This document shows positions 24,672 to 34,285 of a stretch of 64,000 nucleotides of DNA, piece by piece. The DNA comes from Streptomyces thermolilacinus SPC6. GTDB lineage: Bacteria; Actinomycetota; Actinomycetes; Streptomycetales; Streptomycetaceae. Every line of letters begins with the position of its first letter. Positions within the stretch are counted from its first letter, which is position 1. The notes beneath the pieces are model-generated. The model was not told where the DNA came from. It ran no database searches and was given only the letters and a program-made list of their open reading frames with translations. The DNA lies in NCBI RefSeq assembly GCF_000478605.2, contig NZ_ASHX02000001.1, positions 1,961,895-2,025,894 of the forward strand. The letters are read 5' to 3'. The position numbers and the translations under genes were made by a program.

Positions 24672-25409
24672 ATGGAGCACGCACACACCAGCCACACCGG
24701 CACCGCGGTCACGCCGGGTACCCAGCGCCGGGTCCTGGTCGTCGAGGACGACACGACGATCGTGGAGGCCATCTCCGCGCGACTGCGGGCCGAGGGGTTC
24801 CTCGTGCAGACGGCGTCCGACGGACCGGCCGCGGTGGACGCGGCGGACGCGTGGCAGCCGGACCTGATGGTCCTCGACGTCATGCTGCCGGGCTTCGACG
24901 GGCTGGAGGTCTGCCGCCGCGTCCAGGCGCAGCGGCCCGTGCCGGTCCTGATGCTCACCGCGCGCGACGACGAGACGGACATGCTGGTCGGGCTCGGCGT
25001 CGGCGCCGACGACTACATGACCAAGCCGTTCTCGATGCGCGAGCTGGTCGCCCGGGTCCATGTGCTGCTGCGCCGGGTCGAGCGGGCCGCGCTGGCCGCG
25101 GTCACCCCCCGCAGCGGCATCCTGCGCCTGGGCGAACTGGAGATCGACCACGCGCAGCGCCGGGTCCGCGTCAAGAGCGACGACGTGCACCTGACGCCGA
25201 CCGAGTTCGACCTGCTGGTCTGCCTGGCCAACACGCCGCGCGCGGTCCTGTCCCGTGAGCAGCTGCTCGCCGAGGTGTGGGACTGGGCCGACGCGTCGGG
25301 CACGCGGACCGTGGACAGCCACATCAAGGCGCTGCGCCGGAAGATCGGCGCCGAGCGGATCCGTACCGTCCACGGCGTGGGGTACGCCCTGGAGACCCCG
25401 GCGCCGTGA
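24672..25409 (+). CDS. OmpR-family response regulator
   Basis: A 245-residue regulator. The receiver domain shows VLVVEDDTTIVEAI, the phosphoacceptor aspartate in LMVLDVMLPGFDG and the lysine of MTKPFSMREL. A winged helix of the OmpR type follows (HLTPTEFDLLVCLANTP, then TVDSHIKALRRKIG). It is the first gene of a pair with the downstream kinase, overlapping its start in a GTGA junction. The inducing signal is unknown. Confidence 0.92.
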   Translation: MEHAHTSHTGTAVTPGTQRRVLVVEDDTTIVEAISARLRAEGFLVQTASDGPAAVDAADAWQPDLMVLDVMLPGFDGLEVCRRVQAQRPVPVLMLTARDDETDMLVGLGVGADDYMTKPFSMRELVARVHVLLRRVERAALAAVTPRSGILRLGELEIDHAQRRVRVKSDDVHLTPTEFDLLVCLANTPRAVLSREQLLAEVWDWADASGTRTVDSHIKALRRKIGAERIRTVHGVGYALETPAP

Positions 25410-26734
25410 GCCCCGGGCGCCCCGGGACCCGGGACCGCGACCCCGGCGGAAGTCCGCGACCGGACAGTGAACCCCGAGGCGGCCGGACGGAGGGCCGTAC
25501 GGTGGAGGGCGACCCGTTCCCGGACGACGACCGCGCCCCGCTCGCGGACGACGGCACCGCGCTCGCGGGCGACGGCGACCCGCCTGCGGGTGACGGCGGC
25601 CCGGCCGCGCACGGCGGCGGCCGCGCGGGCCGCCGCCGACCCCGCCCCGCCCGGCGCGGGCTGCGCGGACGCCTCCCCTCCGTCACCATTTCCATCAAGA
25701 CGAAGCTGGGCAGCCTCGTCGTCGTCTCCGTCTTCATCACCACCGGCCTGCTGCTGGTGGCGCTGCGCACGGAGACCGAGCTGCGCTTCATCACGGTCTT
25801 CTCGGTGATCGCGACCCTGCTGCTCACCCAGTTCGTCGCGCACGGCCTGACCGCTCCGCTCGACGAGATGAACAAGGTCGCCAAGGGCATCTCGCACGGC
25901 GACTACACCCGCCGCGTCCGGGGCGCCGGCCGCCGCGACGAGCTGGGCGACCTCGCCTCCACCATCAACCGCATGGCGGACGACCTGGAGGCCGTGGACC
26001 GGCACCGCAAGGAGCTGGTCGCCAACGTCTCCCACGAGCTGCGCACCCCCATCGCGGCGCTCAGGGCCGTCCTGGAGAACGTCGTGGACGGCGTGTCGGC
26101 GGCCGACCCGGAGACGATGCGCACCGCGCTCGCGCAGACCGAGCGCCTGGGCCGCCTCGTGGAGACCCTGCTCGACCTGTCCCGCCTGGACAACGGTGTC
26201 GTACCGCTCCGCTCGCGCCGCTTCGAGGTGTGGCCGTACCTGTCAGGCGTGCTGAAGGAGGCCAGCCTGGCCGCCTCGCACCGGTCCGTCGGCGCCGGGG
26301 CGCGCCCCCACGCGCGTACGGACGTGCACCTGCACCTGGACGTGTCGCCGCCCGAGCTGACCGCGCACGCGGACGTGGAGCGGCTCCACCAGGTCGTGGC
26401 GAACCTCGTGGAGAACGCGGTGAAGCACTCCCCGCCGCACGGCCGGGTCACCGTACGGGCGCGGCGCGGCCCGTTCCCCGAGTCACTGCGCCTGGAGGTG
26501 CTGGACGAGGGCCCCGGCATCCCCGAGTCGGAGCGGCACAAGGTCTTCGAACGGTTCAACCGGGGCAGCGTCCCCTCGCCGCACGGCCCGGGCAGCGACG
26601 GCGGCACCGGCCTCGGCCTCGCCATCGCCCGCTGGTGCGTGGATCTCCACGGTGGCCGTATAGGTGTGGCCGAATCCGCACGGGGCTGCCGCATTCTCGT
26701 CACCCTTCCGGGGATTCCACGGCAGCGCGGTTGA
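25406..26734 (+). CDS. HAMP-containing sensor histidine kinase
   Basis: A 442-residue membrane kinase. About 90 disordered, charged residues precede two adjacent transmembrane helices (KLGSLVVVSVFITTGLLLVAL, here roughly 100-118, and FITVFSVIATLLLTQFVA), with almost no extracytoplasmic loop. This is followed by HAMP, the HisKA motif NVSHELRTPIAALRAVLENV (about residues 208-227), and the ATPase N box ANLVENAVKHSPP and G box GTGLGLAIARW. The short loop suggests the signal is sensed in the membrane or through a partner. It pairs with the OmpR-type regulator. Confidence 0.92.
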   Translation: MSPGRPGTRDRDPGGSPRPDSEPRGGRTEGRTVEGDPFPDDDRAPLADDGTALAGDGDPPAGDGGPAAHGGGRAGRRRPRPARRGLRGRLPSVTISIKTKLGSLVVVSVFITTGLLLVALRTETELRFITVFSVIATLLLTQFVAHGLTAPLDEMNKVAKGISHGDYTRRVRGAGRRDELGDLASTINRMADDLEAVDRHRKELVANVSHELRTPIAALRAVLENVVDGVSAADPETMRTALAQTERLGRLVETLLDLSRLDNGVVPLRSRRFEVWPYLSGVLKEASLAASHRSVGAGARPHARTDVHLHLDVSPPELTAHADVERLHQVVANLVENAVKHSPPHGRVTVRARRGPFPESLRLEVLDEGPGIPESERHKVFERFNRGSVPSPHGPGSDGGTGLGLAIARWCVDLHGGRIGVAESARGCRILVTLPGIPRQRG

Positions 26735-27035
26735 CATAGGGTTCGAACCGGAGACGTCAGGTGTCCGTGTACGTGTACGGGGTACACGTCCGGAGCGGGG
26801 GCGGAACCGTTCAGGGGTGCGGACCACGCAGGTCGCAGCTCCGCCGCGCGCTACCCGGTCACAGCCGGTCGTCGTCGAACCACGCTTGTTTCCCGCCATT
26901 TCTGCCCGTGAAACCCGCCGTTCGATGTGATGTACGCGACGATGGCACGCCCCGCCTGCACCTTCCGCTCGTAGAGGCGTAGCCTTTATTTCCGCTGTCC
27001 ATCACCTTGTGAAGCGGAAGAGGGCGGTTGCCGCC
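26735..27035. promoter_or_regulatory. Kgd upstream region with perfect 8-bp palindrome
   Basis: This 301-bp gap contains ACGTGTAC-GGG-GTACACGT (26771-26789), an eight-base-pair perfect dyad 36 bp after the kinase stop. It could be a weak terminator of the two-component operon or an operator upstream of kgd. The remainder is lower in GC towards the kgd start and should contain its promoter, although no clear -35/-10 pair is obvious. No coding signal is seen. Confidence 0.45.
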
Positions 27036-30000
27036 GTGTCGTCTCAGTCCCCCAGTAACTCGAGCATCTCGACCGACCAAGACGGCCAGGGCCAGAGCCC
27101 TGCGGCCGCCTTCGGAGCCAATGAGTGGCTCGTCGACGAGATCTACCAGCAGTACCTCCAGGACCCGAATTCGGTCGACCGCGCCTGGTGGGACTTCTTC
27201 GCCGACTACAAGCCGGGTGCCTCCGGCTCGGCGGACAAGCCCGCAGGCGAGGCCCCCGCGGCCTCGGGGGCCGCGGGCACCGTGACGCAGCCGGCCCCGG
27301 CCGCGGAGGCCACCGCACAGGCCCCCGCCACCCCGGCCGCGCCCGCCGCACAGGTCCCCGCGCCGGCCCCGGCGCAGCCCGCCGCTCCCGCGCAGGCCCA
27401 GGCGCCCGCTCCGGCGCAGGCCGCCCCCGCGGCGCCCGCCGAGGCCGCGCCCGTGAAGCCCGCCGCGCAGCCCGCGAAGCCCGCCGCCGCGAAGCCCGCG
27501 CCCGCCAAGCCGGCGGCCGAGGCCCCGGCCGGTCCGGAGTTCGTGGCGCTGCGCGGCCCCGCCGGTGCCGTCGCGAAGAACATGGACGCCTCGCTGGAGA
27601 TGCCGACCGCCACCTCGGTCCGCGCCGTCCCGGTGAAGCTGCTGTTCGACAACCGCATCGTCATCAACAACCACCTGAAGCGGGCCCGCGGCGGGAAGAT
27701 CTCCTTCACGCACATCATCGGCTACGCGATGGTGCAGGCCATCAAGGCCATGCCCTCCATGAACTGGTCGTACCAGATCAAGGACGGCAAGCCGACCCTG
27801 GTGAAGCCGGAGCACGTCAACCTGGGCCTCGCCATCGACCTGGTGAAGCCGAACGGCGACCGCCAGCTCGTCGTCGCGGCCATCAAGAAGGCCGAGACGC
27901 TGGGCTTCTTCGAGTTCTGGCAGGCGTACGAGGACATCGTCCGCCGCGCCCGCGCGAACAAGCTCACCATGGACGACTTCACCGGCGTCACGGTCTCCCT
28001 GACCAACCCGGGCGGCCTCGGCACGGTCCACTCCGTGCCGCGCCTGATGCCCGGCCAGTCGGTGATCATGGGCGTCGGCTCGATGGACTACCCGGCCGAG
28101 TTCCAGGGCACGTCGCAGGACACCCTGAACAAGCTGGGCATCTCCAAGGTGATGACCCTCACCTCGACGTACGACCACCGCGTCATCCAGGGCGCCGCGT
28201 CCGGCGAGTTCCTGCGGATCGTGTCGAACCTCCTCCTCGGCGAGGACGGCTTCTACGACGACATCTTCAAGTCGCTGCGCATCCCCTACGAGCCGGTCCG
28301 CTGGCTCAAGGACATCGACGCGTCGCACGACGACGACGTCACCAAGGCCGCGCGCGTCTTCGAGCTGATCCACTCCTACCGGGTGCGCGGCCACGTCATG
28401 GCCGACACGGACCCGCTGGAGTACCGCCAGCGCAAGCACCCCGACCTGGACATCACCGAGCACGGCCTCACCCTGTGGGACCTGGAGCGCGAGTTCGCCG
28501 TCGGCGGCTTCGGCGGCAAGTCGATGATGAAGCTGCGCGACATCCTCGGCGTCCTGCGCGACTCGTACTGCCGCACCACCGGCATCGAGTTCATGCACAT
28601 CCAGGACCCGAAGCAGCGCAAGTGGATCCAGGACCGCGTCGAGCGCCCGCACTCCAAGCCGGAGCGCGAGGAGCAGCTGCGCATCCTGCGCCGGCTGAAC
28701 GCGGCGGAGGCGTTCGAGACCTTCCTCCAGACCAAGTACGTCGGGCAGAAGCGGTTCAGCCTGGAGGGGGGCGAGTCCGTCATCCCGCTGCTCGACGCGG
28801 TGATCGACTCGGCGGCCGAGTCCCGCCTCGACGAGGTCGTCATCGGCATGGCCCACCGCGGCCGCCTGAACGTCCTCGCGAACATCGTCGGCAAGTCGTA
28901 CGCGCAGATCTTCCGCGAGTTCGAGGGCAACCTCGACCCGAAGTCGATGCACGGCTCCGGCGACGTGAAGTACCACCTGGGCGCCGAGGGGACCTTCACC
29001 GGCCTCGACGGCGAGCAGATCAAGGTCAGCCTGGTCGCGAACCCGTCCCACCTGGAGGCCGTGGACCCGGTCCTGGAGGGTGTCGTCCGCGCCAAGCAGG
29101 ACATCATCGGCAAGGCCGGCACGGACTTCACCGTCCTGCCCGTCGCCCTGCACGGTGACGCGGCCTTCGCGGGCCAGGGCGTCGTCGCCGAGACGCTGAA
29201 CATGTCGCAGCTGCGCGGCTACCGCACCGGCGGCACGGTCCACATCGTCATCAACAACCAGGTCGGCTTCACCGCCGCCCCGGAGTCCTCCCGCTCCTCG
29301 ATGTACGCCACGGACGTGGCCCGCATGATCGAGGCGCCGATCTTCCATGTGAACGGCGACGACCCGGAGGCCTGCGTCCGCGTGGCGCGGCTCGCCTTCG
29401 AGTTCCGCCAGACGTTCAACAAGGACGTCGTGATCGACCTCATCTGCTACCGCCGCCGCGGTCACAACGAGGGCGACAACCCGCAGTTCACGAACCCGCA
29501 GATGTACACGCTGATCGACCAGAAGCGCTCGGTGCGCAAGCTGTACACCGAGTCGCTGATCGGCCGGGGCGACATCACGCTGGAGGAGGCGGAGCAGGCG
29601 CTCCAGGACTTCCAGGGCCAGCTGGAGAAGGTCTTCACCGAGGTCCGCGAGGCCACGGCGCAGCCCAGCCCGGCCCCCGGTGTCGACCCGCAGGCCGGTT
29701 TCCCGGCGGAGGGCGTGAACACGGCCGTCCCGCAGGAGGTCATCAAGCGGGTCGCCGAGTCGCAGGTCAACATCCCGGATGACATCACGGTGCACCCGCG
29801 CCTGATGCCGCAGCTCCAGCGCCGCGCGCAGTCGATCTACGACGGCACGATCGACTGGGGCATGGGCGAGACCCTCGCCATCGGCTCGCTGCTGATGGAG
29901 GGCGTCCCGGTCCGCCTCGCCGGCCAGGACTCCCGCCGCGGCACGTTCGGCCAGCGCCACGCGGTGCTGGTGGACCAAGTGACCGGCGAGGACTACACGC

Positions 30001-30899
30001 CGCTGCTGTACCTGGCCGACGACCAGGCCCGGTACAACGTCTACGACTCGCTGCTCAGCGAGTACGCGGCGATGGGCTTCGAGTACGGCTACTCGCTGGC
30101 CCGCCCGGACGCCCTGGTCATGTGGGAGGCGCAGTTCGGCGACTTCGTCAACGGCGCGCAGACCGTCGTGGATGAGTTCATCTCCTCGGCCGAGCAGAAG
30201 TGGGGCCAGACCTCCGGCGTCACGCTGCTGCTGCCGCACGGCTACGAGGGCCAGGGCCCGGACCACTCGTCCGCCCGCCCGGAGCGCTTCCTCCAGATGT
30301 GCGCGCAGAACAACATGACGGTCGCGATGCCGACGTCCCCGGCGAACTACTTCCACCTCCTGCGGTGGCAGGTGCACAACCCGCACCACAAGCCGCTGGT
30401 CGTCTTCACGCCGAAGTCGATGCTGCGTCTGAAGGCCGCCGCGTCGAAGATGGACGAGTTCACCACCGGCGGGTTCCGCCCGGTCATCGGTGACACGACG
30501 GCCGACCCGGCCGCCGTCCGCAAGGTCGTCTTCTGCTCCGGCAAGGTCTACTACGACCTGGAGGCGGAGCGGCAGAAGCGCGGCGCCACGGACACGGCGA
30601 TCATCCGCCTCGAGCGGCTGTACCCGCTGCCGGGCGCCGAGCTCCAGGCGGAGATCGCCAAGTACGCGGGCGCCGAGAAGTACATCTGGGCGCAGGAGGA
30701 GCCGGCGAACCAGGGTGCGTGGCCGTTCATCGCGCTGAACCTGATCGACCACCTGGACCTGGCGGTCGGCGCCGACATCCCGCAGGGCGAGCGCCTGCGC
30801 CGCATCTCGCGGCCGCACAGCTCCTCCCCGGCGGTCGGCTCGGCCAAGCGCCACCAGGCGGAGCAGATCCAGCTGGTCAACGAGGTGTTCGACGCCTGA
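27036..30899 (+). CDS. kgd: Multifunctional 2-oxoglutarate decarboxylase/dehydrogenase (E1 fused to E2-type core)
   Basis: A 1287-residue TCA-cycle enzyme of the actinobacterial Kgd/OdhA type, catalysing thiamine-dependent decarboxylation of 2-oxoglutarate. Residues about 30-60 ([16 protein letters not shown]) are the E1 N-terminal segment, 70-170 an Ala/Pro linker, 170-400 an E2 acyltransferase core ([20 protein letters not shown], with the DHR active-site motif near 378) without a lipoyl domain, and the remainder the E1 domain with the ThDP motif GHNEGDNPQ (about 809). GTG 27036 ([10 protein letters not shown]) matches the family start. It is followed by a strong terminator. Confidence 0.95.
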   Translation: MSSQSPSNSSISTDQDGQGQSPAAAFGANEWLVDEIYQQYLQDPNSVDRAWWDFFADYKPGASGSADKPAGEAPAASGAAGTVTQPAPAAEATAQAPATPAAPAAQVPAPAPAQPAAPAQAQAPAPAQAAPAAPAEAAPVKPAAQPAKPAAAKPAPAKPAAEAPAGPEFVALRGPAGAVAKNMDASLEMPTATSVRAVPVKLLFDNRIVINNHLKRARGGKISFTHIIGYAMVQAIKAMPSMNWSYQIKDGKPTLVKPEHVNLGLAIDLVKPNGDRQLVVAAIKKAETLGFFEFWQAYEDIVRRARANKLTMDDFTGVTVSLTNPGGLGTVHSVPRLMPGQSVIMGVGSMDYPAEFQGTSQDTLNKLGISKVMTLTSTYDHRVIQGAASGEFLRIVSNLLLGEDGFYDDIFKSLRIPYEPVRWLKDIDASHDDDVTKAARVFELIHSYRVRGHVMADTDPLEYRQRKHPDLDITEHGLTLWDLEREFAVGGFGGKSMMKLRDILGVLRDSYCRTTGIEFMHIQDPKQRKWIQDRVERPHSKPEREEQLRILRRLNAAEAFETFLQTKYVGQKRFSLEGGESVIPLLDAVIDSAAESRLDEVVIGMAHRGRLNVLANIVGKSYAQIFREFEGNLDPKSMHGSGDVKYHLGAEGTFTGLDGEQIKVSLVANPSHLEAVDPVLEGVVRAKQDIIGKAGTDFTVLPVALHGDAAFAGQGVVAETLNMSQLRGYRTGGTVHIVINNQVGFTAAPESSRSSMYATDVARMIEAPIFHVNGDDPEACVRVARLAFEFRQTFNKDVVIDLICYRRRGHNEGDNPQFTNPQMYTLIDQKRSVRKLYTESLIGRGDITLEEAEQALQDFQGQLEKVFTEVREATAQPSPAPGVDPQAGFPAEGVNTAVPQEVIKRVAESQVNIPDDITVHPRLMPQLQRRAQSIYDGTIDWGMGETLAIGSLLMEGVPVRLAGQDSRRGTFGQRHAVLVDQVTGEDYTPLLYLADDQARYNVYDSLLSEYAAMGFEYGYSLARPDALVMWEAQFGDFVNGAQTVVDEFISSAEQKWGQTSGVTLLLPHGYEGQGPDHSSARPERFLQMCAQNNMTVAMPTSPANYFHLLRWQVHNPHHKPLVVFTPKSMLRLKAAASKMDEFTTGGFRPVIGDTTADPAAVRKVVFCSGKVYYDLEAERQKRGATDTAIIRLERLYPLPGAELQAEIAKYAGAEKYIWAQEEPANQGAWPFIALNLIDHLDLAVGADIPQGERLRRISRPHSSSPAVGSAKRHQAEQIQLVNEVFDA

Positions 30900-30921
30900 C
30901 CGGCGGTCGTACGCGCGTAAG

Positions 30922-30959
30922 CGGAGGGCCCGGAACCCGAGGGGGTGCCGGGCCCTCCG
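30922..30959 (+). terminator. Hairpin terminator after kgd
   Basis: A perfect 12-bp stem, CGGAGGGCCCGG paired with CCGGGCCCTCCG, encloses a 14-nt loop and starts 22 bp after the kgd stop. No T-run follows. Confidence 0.8.
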
Positions 30960-31028
30960 GCGTACCGGGCGCCCTACCCTGGGAGGGAACACCCGGGGAG
31001 TGCCCCGGCAGGATTCAGGAGACGTGTC

Positions 31029-31208
31029 TTGTACTTCACCGATCGTGGCATCGAGGAGCTGGAGAAGCGGCGTGGCGAGGAGGAGGTCACCTTCGAGTGG
31101 CTCGCCGAGCAGCTGCGGACGTTCGTGGACCTGAACCCGGACTTCGAGGTACCGGTCGAGCGCCTGGCCACGTGGCTGGCGCGGCTGGACGACGAGGACG
31201 AGGAGTAA
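31029..31208 (+). CDS. Small acidic DUF6104-type protein with TTG start
   Basis: A 59-residue acidic protein, MYFTDRGIEELEKRRGEEEV at its N-terminus and ending in an Asp/Glu tail. It is short but has a perfect AGGAG ribosome site seven bases before a TTG at 31029, which decides the start; longer in-frame starts have none. From memory it belongs to a small conserved Streptomyces family (DUF6104) of unknown function that is commonly found beside kgd. Helical and cytoplasmic. Confidence 0.8.
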   Translation: MYFTDRGIEELEKRRGEEEVTFEWLAEQLRTFVDLNPDFEVPVERLATWLARLDDEDEE

Positions 31209-31350
31209 CGGGGCGCCCAGCGGCCCCGACGGGTGCGGGGCGGCGGCCCTCTGGAGGCCGGTGAGCCCGCTGCGGGCGTCCCGGGGCGCCCCCTCCGGGC
31301 CCGCGGGCACCGTCAGGGGCCGATGGGACCCCTGCGGGCCCCAGACACCC

Positions 31351-32160
31351 CTACGGCCCCGGGCGCCGCTCCCCGGTGCGGAACCGCTCATACGCGAGCC
31401 CTGCCGCGCCCTGGAGGGTGAGCAGCGCCCCCGCGGTGACCCAGCCGGGGCTCGGCGGGCGCCGGGACAGCGCCCAGGCCAGCAGCGGCAGCCCCACGGC
31501 CACCTGGAGCCCGGCCAGCACGCGCGGCAAGCGGGCCAGGGGCCCGTCCGGGACGCTCAGCTCGGCCCGTACGGCGTCGCGCCAGCCGTGGCCCTCGACG
31601 CTCCGGGCGTCCGGATGGGCCTGGGCGGCGGCGCGCAGATGCGTGGTGGCCTCGCCGGGCTGCACGCCGGGCGGCAGTTCGAGGCCGAGGCGGGCGAGCA
31701 CGGCGACGAGGCCGAGCAGGCGGGCGCGGGCGTCGGCGTCCGGGTCGGGGCGGGTGAGGGTCTGGAGGTCCTGCACGTCCATGACGGGGTCGAGGCCGAG
31801 CCGCTCGGCGAACGTCAGCATGGCCTCGTCCATCCCGACGGGCGTGCCGTCCGCGAGCCAGGTGTAGTCCACCGGTCGGCGGAATCCGTACGCGAGGGTG
31901 TGACCGGCCCGTTCGCCGTCCCACCACAGGGCGATGACCGGCCAGGGCGCGCCGACGGCGAGGGCGGTGGCCCATCCGGTGGCGATCCGCTCGACCGGTT
32001 CGGAGCCGTCGAGCCAGGGGCGGCCCTCCGGGACGAGGACGCTCCAGTCCGTTCCCGCCGGGGCGAGGACGACGTGCTCGCGCAGCAGGCGGGCGGGGGC
32101 GGCGACCGCGTCGGGGTCGGCTCGGCAGAGCAGCAGCGCACCGGTCGATGTCGCGTTCAT
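31351..32160 (-). CDS. Hypothetical protein with C-terminal membrane helices
   Basis: A 269-residue protein starting MNATSTGALLLCRADPD at ATG 32160. The first 190 residues are soluble (WSVLVPEGRPWLDGSEP, VIALWWDGERAGHTLAYGF), and the C-terminus has two hydrophobic stretches (LAGLQVAVGLPLLAWAL and WVTAGALLTLQGAAGLA), so it is probably a tail-anchored cytoplasmic protein. No family is recognised. It is divergent from the DUF4097-PadR operon, sharing its promoter region. Confidence 0.72.
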   Translation of the reverse strand: MNATSTGALLLCRADPDAVAAPARLLREHVVLAPAGTDWSVLVPEGRPWLDGSEPVERIATGWATALAVGAPWPVIALWWDGERAGHTLAYGFRRPVDYTWLADGTPVGMDEAMLTFAERLGLDPVMDVQDLQTLTRPDPDADARARLLGLVAVLARLGLELPPGVQPGEATTHLRAAAQAHPDARSVEGHGWRDAVRAELSVPDGPLARLPRVLAGLQVAVGLPLLAWALSRRPPSPGWVTAGALLTLQGAAGLAYERFRTGERRPGP

Positions 32161-32210
32161 GAGCCATACGCTAGGGCAATTCGCCCACTTATGACGGCTT
32201 CGGGGCCGTC

Positions 32211-32262
32211 TTGACTTCCCCCAGCCGCGATATATCGTGTATGCGAGTCGCAAACGCGATAT
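32211..32262 (+). promoter_or_regulatory. Promoter and operator of the DUF4097-PadR operon
   Basis: TTGACT (32211-32216) and TATCGT (32233-32238), 16 bp apart, form a promoter. The perfect palindrome CGATATATCG (32228-32237) overlaps the -10 box, and a second GCGATAT half-site lies 29 bp downstream (32256-32262). AT-rich dyads of this kind are typical PadR operators, so autorepression by the operon's own PadR protein is likely. Confidence 0.65.
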
Positions 32263-32354
32263 GCCGCGTCTCCGTGCCCCGGCGGGGCCGGACGCGCGGG
32301 GCACGGGCCCGGGGCGCGGGCGCCGGGCGGCCGAGACCCGAGGAGGGCATCACC

Positions 32355-33209
32355 ATGCCGGAGTGGTCCGTCAGCGAGCCGATGAGGCTCACCCTCGACG
32401 ACCCCGTGACAGCACTCGCCGTGCGCGTCGTGAACGGCGCGGTGAACGTGGTCGGCACGGACGGTGGCCCCGCCCGCCTGGAGGTCACGGAGCTGGACGG
32501 CCCGCCGCTGTCCGTCACCCTGCGCGACGGGACGCTGACCGTCACCTACCCCGACCTCCCGGGGAGCGGCCTGCTGACCCGGCTGCTGGCGAAGGCCCGC
32601 CACCGCAGCGCCGTCGTCTCGCTCGCCGTCCCGTCCGACGCCTCAGCCGAGGTGGGCGTGGTCGGCGCCGCGGCCGTCGTGTCGGGCATGCGGGGGCGTA
32701 CGGAGGTGAGCGGCGTCAGCGGCGACGTGACCCTCGTCGGGCTCTCGGGCCGGGTGCGGGCGGAGACCGTGTCGGGTGACGTGGAGGCCCAGGCGGTCAC
32801 CGGGGAGCTGCGCTTCCAGTCCGTGTCGGGCGGTCTGACCGTCGTGGACGGCTCGGGGGCGTCCGTACGGGCCGACTCGGTCAGCGGGGACGTGGTGGTG
32901 GACGTGGACCCGGCCGACGACCCCACGGACATCCAGGTGGCCACCGTCTCGGGGGAGGTCGCGATCCGGCTGCCGCACCGCACGGACGCTAGCGTCGAGG
33001 CGAACACGACGAGCGGCGCCGTCGCCAGCGCGTTCGACGGGCTGCGCGTGGACGGCCTGTGGGGCACCAGGCGGATCAGCGGCACGCTCGGAGCCGGTAC
33101 GGGCACGTTGAAGGCGACGACCGTGACCGGCGCCATCGCCCTGCTGCGCCGCCCCGAGCGCCCCCGGACCGCCGCGGCCCACGACGTACCCTCCGGAAAG
33201 GCCCTCTGA
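32355..33209 (+). CDS. DUF4097 (adhesin-like beta-solenoid) protein
   Basis: A 284-residue protein with a GAGGAGGG ribosome site. It is composed of short repeated strands with the recurrent VSG motif (EVSGVSGDVTLVGLSG, ETVSGDVEAQAVTGEL, DSVSGDVVVDVD), characteristic of the DUF4097 right-handed beta-helix/adhesin-like fold. It has no signal peptide or membrane helix. It is followed by a PadR gene with only one base between, so the two are co-translated; the combination DUF4097-PadR is common and linked to cell-envelope stress in Firmicutes and Actinobacteria. Confidence 0.87.
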   Translation: MPEWSVSEPMRLTLDDPVTALAVRVVNGAVNVVGTDGGPARLEVTELDGPPLSVTLRDGTLTVTYPDLPGSGLLTRLLAKARHRSAVVSLAVPSDASAEVGVVGAAAVVSGMRGRTEVSGVSGDVTLVGLSGRVRAETVSGDVEAQAVTGELRFQSVSGGLTVVDGSGASVRADSVSGDVVVDVDPADDPTDIQVATVSGEVAIRLPHRTDASVEANTTSGAVASAFDGLRVDGLWGTRRISGTLGAGTGTLKATTVTGAIALLRRPERPRTAAAHDVPSGKAL

Positions 33210-33210
33210 C

Positions 33211-34188
33211 ATGCCCCCCGTCTTCGCCCACGGCCGTCTGCGGCTGTACCTGCTGAAGCTGCTCGACGAGGCGCCCCGCCACGGCTACGAGGTGATCCGC
33301 CTCCTGGAGGAGCGCTTCCAGGGCCTGTACGCCCCGTCCGCGGGCACGGTCTACCCGAGGCTCGCCAAGCTGGAGGCCGAGGGCCTGGTGCGGCACACCT
33401 CCGAGGGCGGCCGCAAGGTCTACTCGATCACCGACGCGGGCCGCGCGGAGCTGGCGGCGCGCAGCGGCGAGCTGGCCGACCTGGAGCAGGAGATCCGCGA
33501 GTCGGTGTCCGAGCTGGCCGCCGAGATCCGCGACGACGTACGGGGCGCGGCGGGCCGGCTGCGCAGCGAGATGCGTGCGGCGGCGAGCGAGACGCGCCGT
33601 ACGGCGGACCGGCCGGGCGGCGGCCAGGACTGGGAGGCGTGGCGCACCGCGAAGGAGGAGCTGCGGCGGGCCAAGCAGGAGTGGCGGGAGCAGGCCCGGC
33701 GCGCCAAGGACGAGTCGCGCCGCGCCCGCGAAGAGGCACAGAACGCCCGCCGCCAGGCGAAGGAGGCCCAGGAGCGGGCCCAGCAGGAGATGCGCCGGGT
33801 CGCCCAGCAGGTCCAGGAGCACCTGGCGCAGGGCGACTGGCCCGCGGGGGTGCGGGAGGGGCTCGCCGATCTGACCGGGCGGCTGGGCGGCCTGGGCGGC
33901 CTCTTCGGCGCGGGCGCTCCCGGCTCCTCGCCGGGCACGTCGCCGGGCCCCTGGCCGTCGGCCGACGAGCCCGGCCCTGAGCACACCCCGGACTGGGCGC
34001 GGGACACCGGCACCAGCGGCGACCCCGCCCGCGACCTGGAACGCCTGCTGGACCGCTTCCGCGACGACGTGCGGGACGCCGCCCGCGACCATGGCGTCAC
34101 GGCCGCGCAGCTGGCCGAGGCGCGCCACCACCTGGCCACGGCGGCGACCCGCCTCACGTCCCTGCTCCGCCCCGCCGACGAGGACTGA
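33211..34188 (+). CDS. PadR-family regulator with long coiled-coil extension
   Basis: A 325-residue PadR-type repressor. Residues 1-85 form the PadR winged helix (LRLYLLKLLDEAPRHGYEVI, then PSAGTVYPRLAKLEAEGLV). Unlike the usual 110-180-residue proteins, it has a charged coiled coil of about 120 residues (90-205; KEELRRAKQEWREQARRAKD), a Gly/Pro linker and a further helical tail. It follows DUF4097 directly and probably represses its own operon at the CGATATATCG site. The long helix could mediate oligomerisation or a partner contact. Confidence 0.87.
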   Translation: MPPVFAHGRLRLYLLKLLDEAPRHGYEVIRLLEERFQGLYAPSAGTVYPRLAKLEAEGLVRHTSEGGRKVYSITDAGRAELAARSGELADLEQEIRESVSELAAEIRDDVRGAAGRLRSEMRAAASETRRTADRPGGGQDWEAWRTAKEELRRAKQEWREQARRAKDESRRAREEAQNARRQAKEAQERAQQEMRRVAQQVQEHLAQGDWPAGVREGLADLTGRLGGLGGLFGAGAPGSSPGTSPGPWPSADEPGPEHTPDWARDTGTSGDPARDLERLLDRFRDDVRDAARDHGVTAAQLAEARHHLATAATRLTSLLRPADED

Positions 34189-34285
34189 GGGGCCCGGGGG
34201 CCATCACGCGCGGGCGCCGCGCGGCCGCCCGAAGCCGGGGGACGCCGCCGGCCACCGGAAGCCAGGGGGGCGCCGTGCGGGGCCG

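Noticed and set aside
26859..31391. A 1510-residue minus-strand open frame
   Set aside because: It is entirely antisense to kgd, whose protein sequence is unambiguous.
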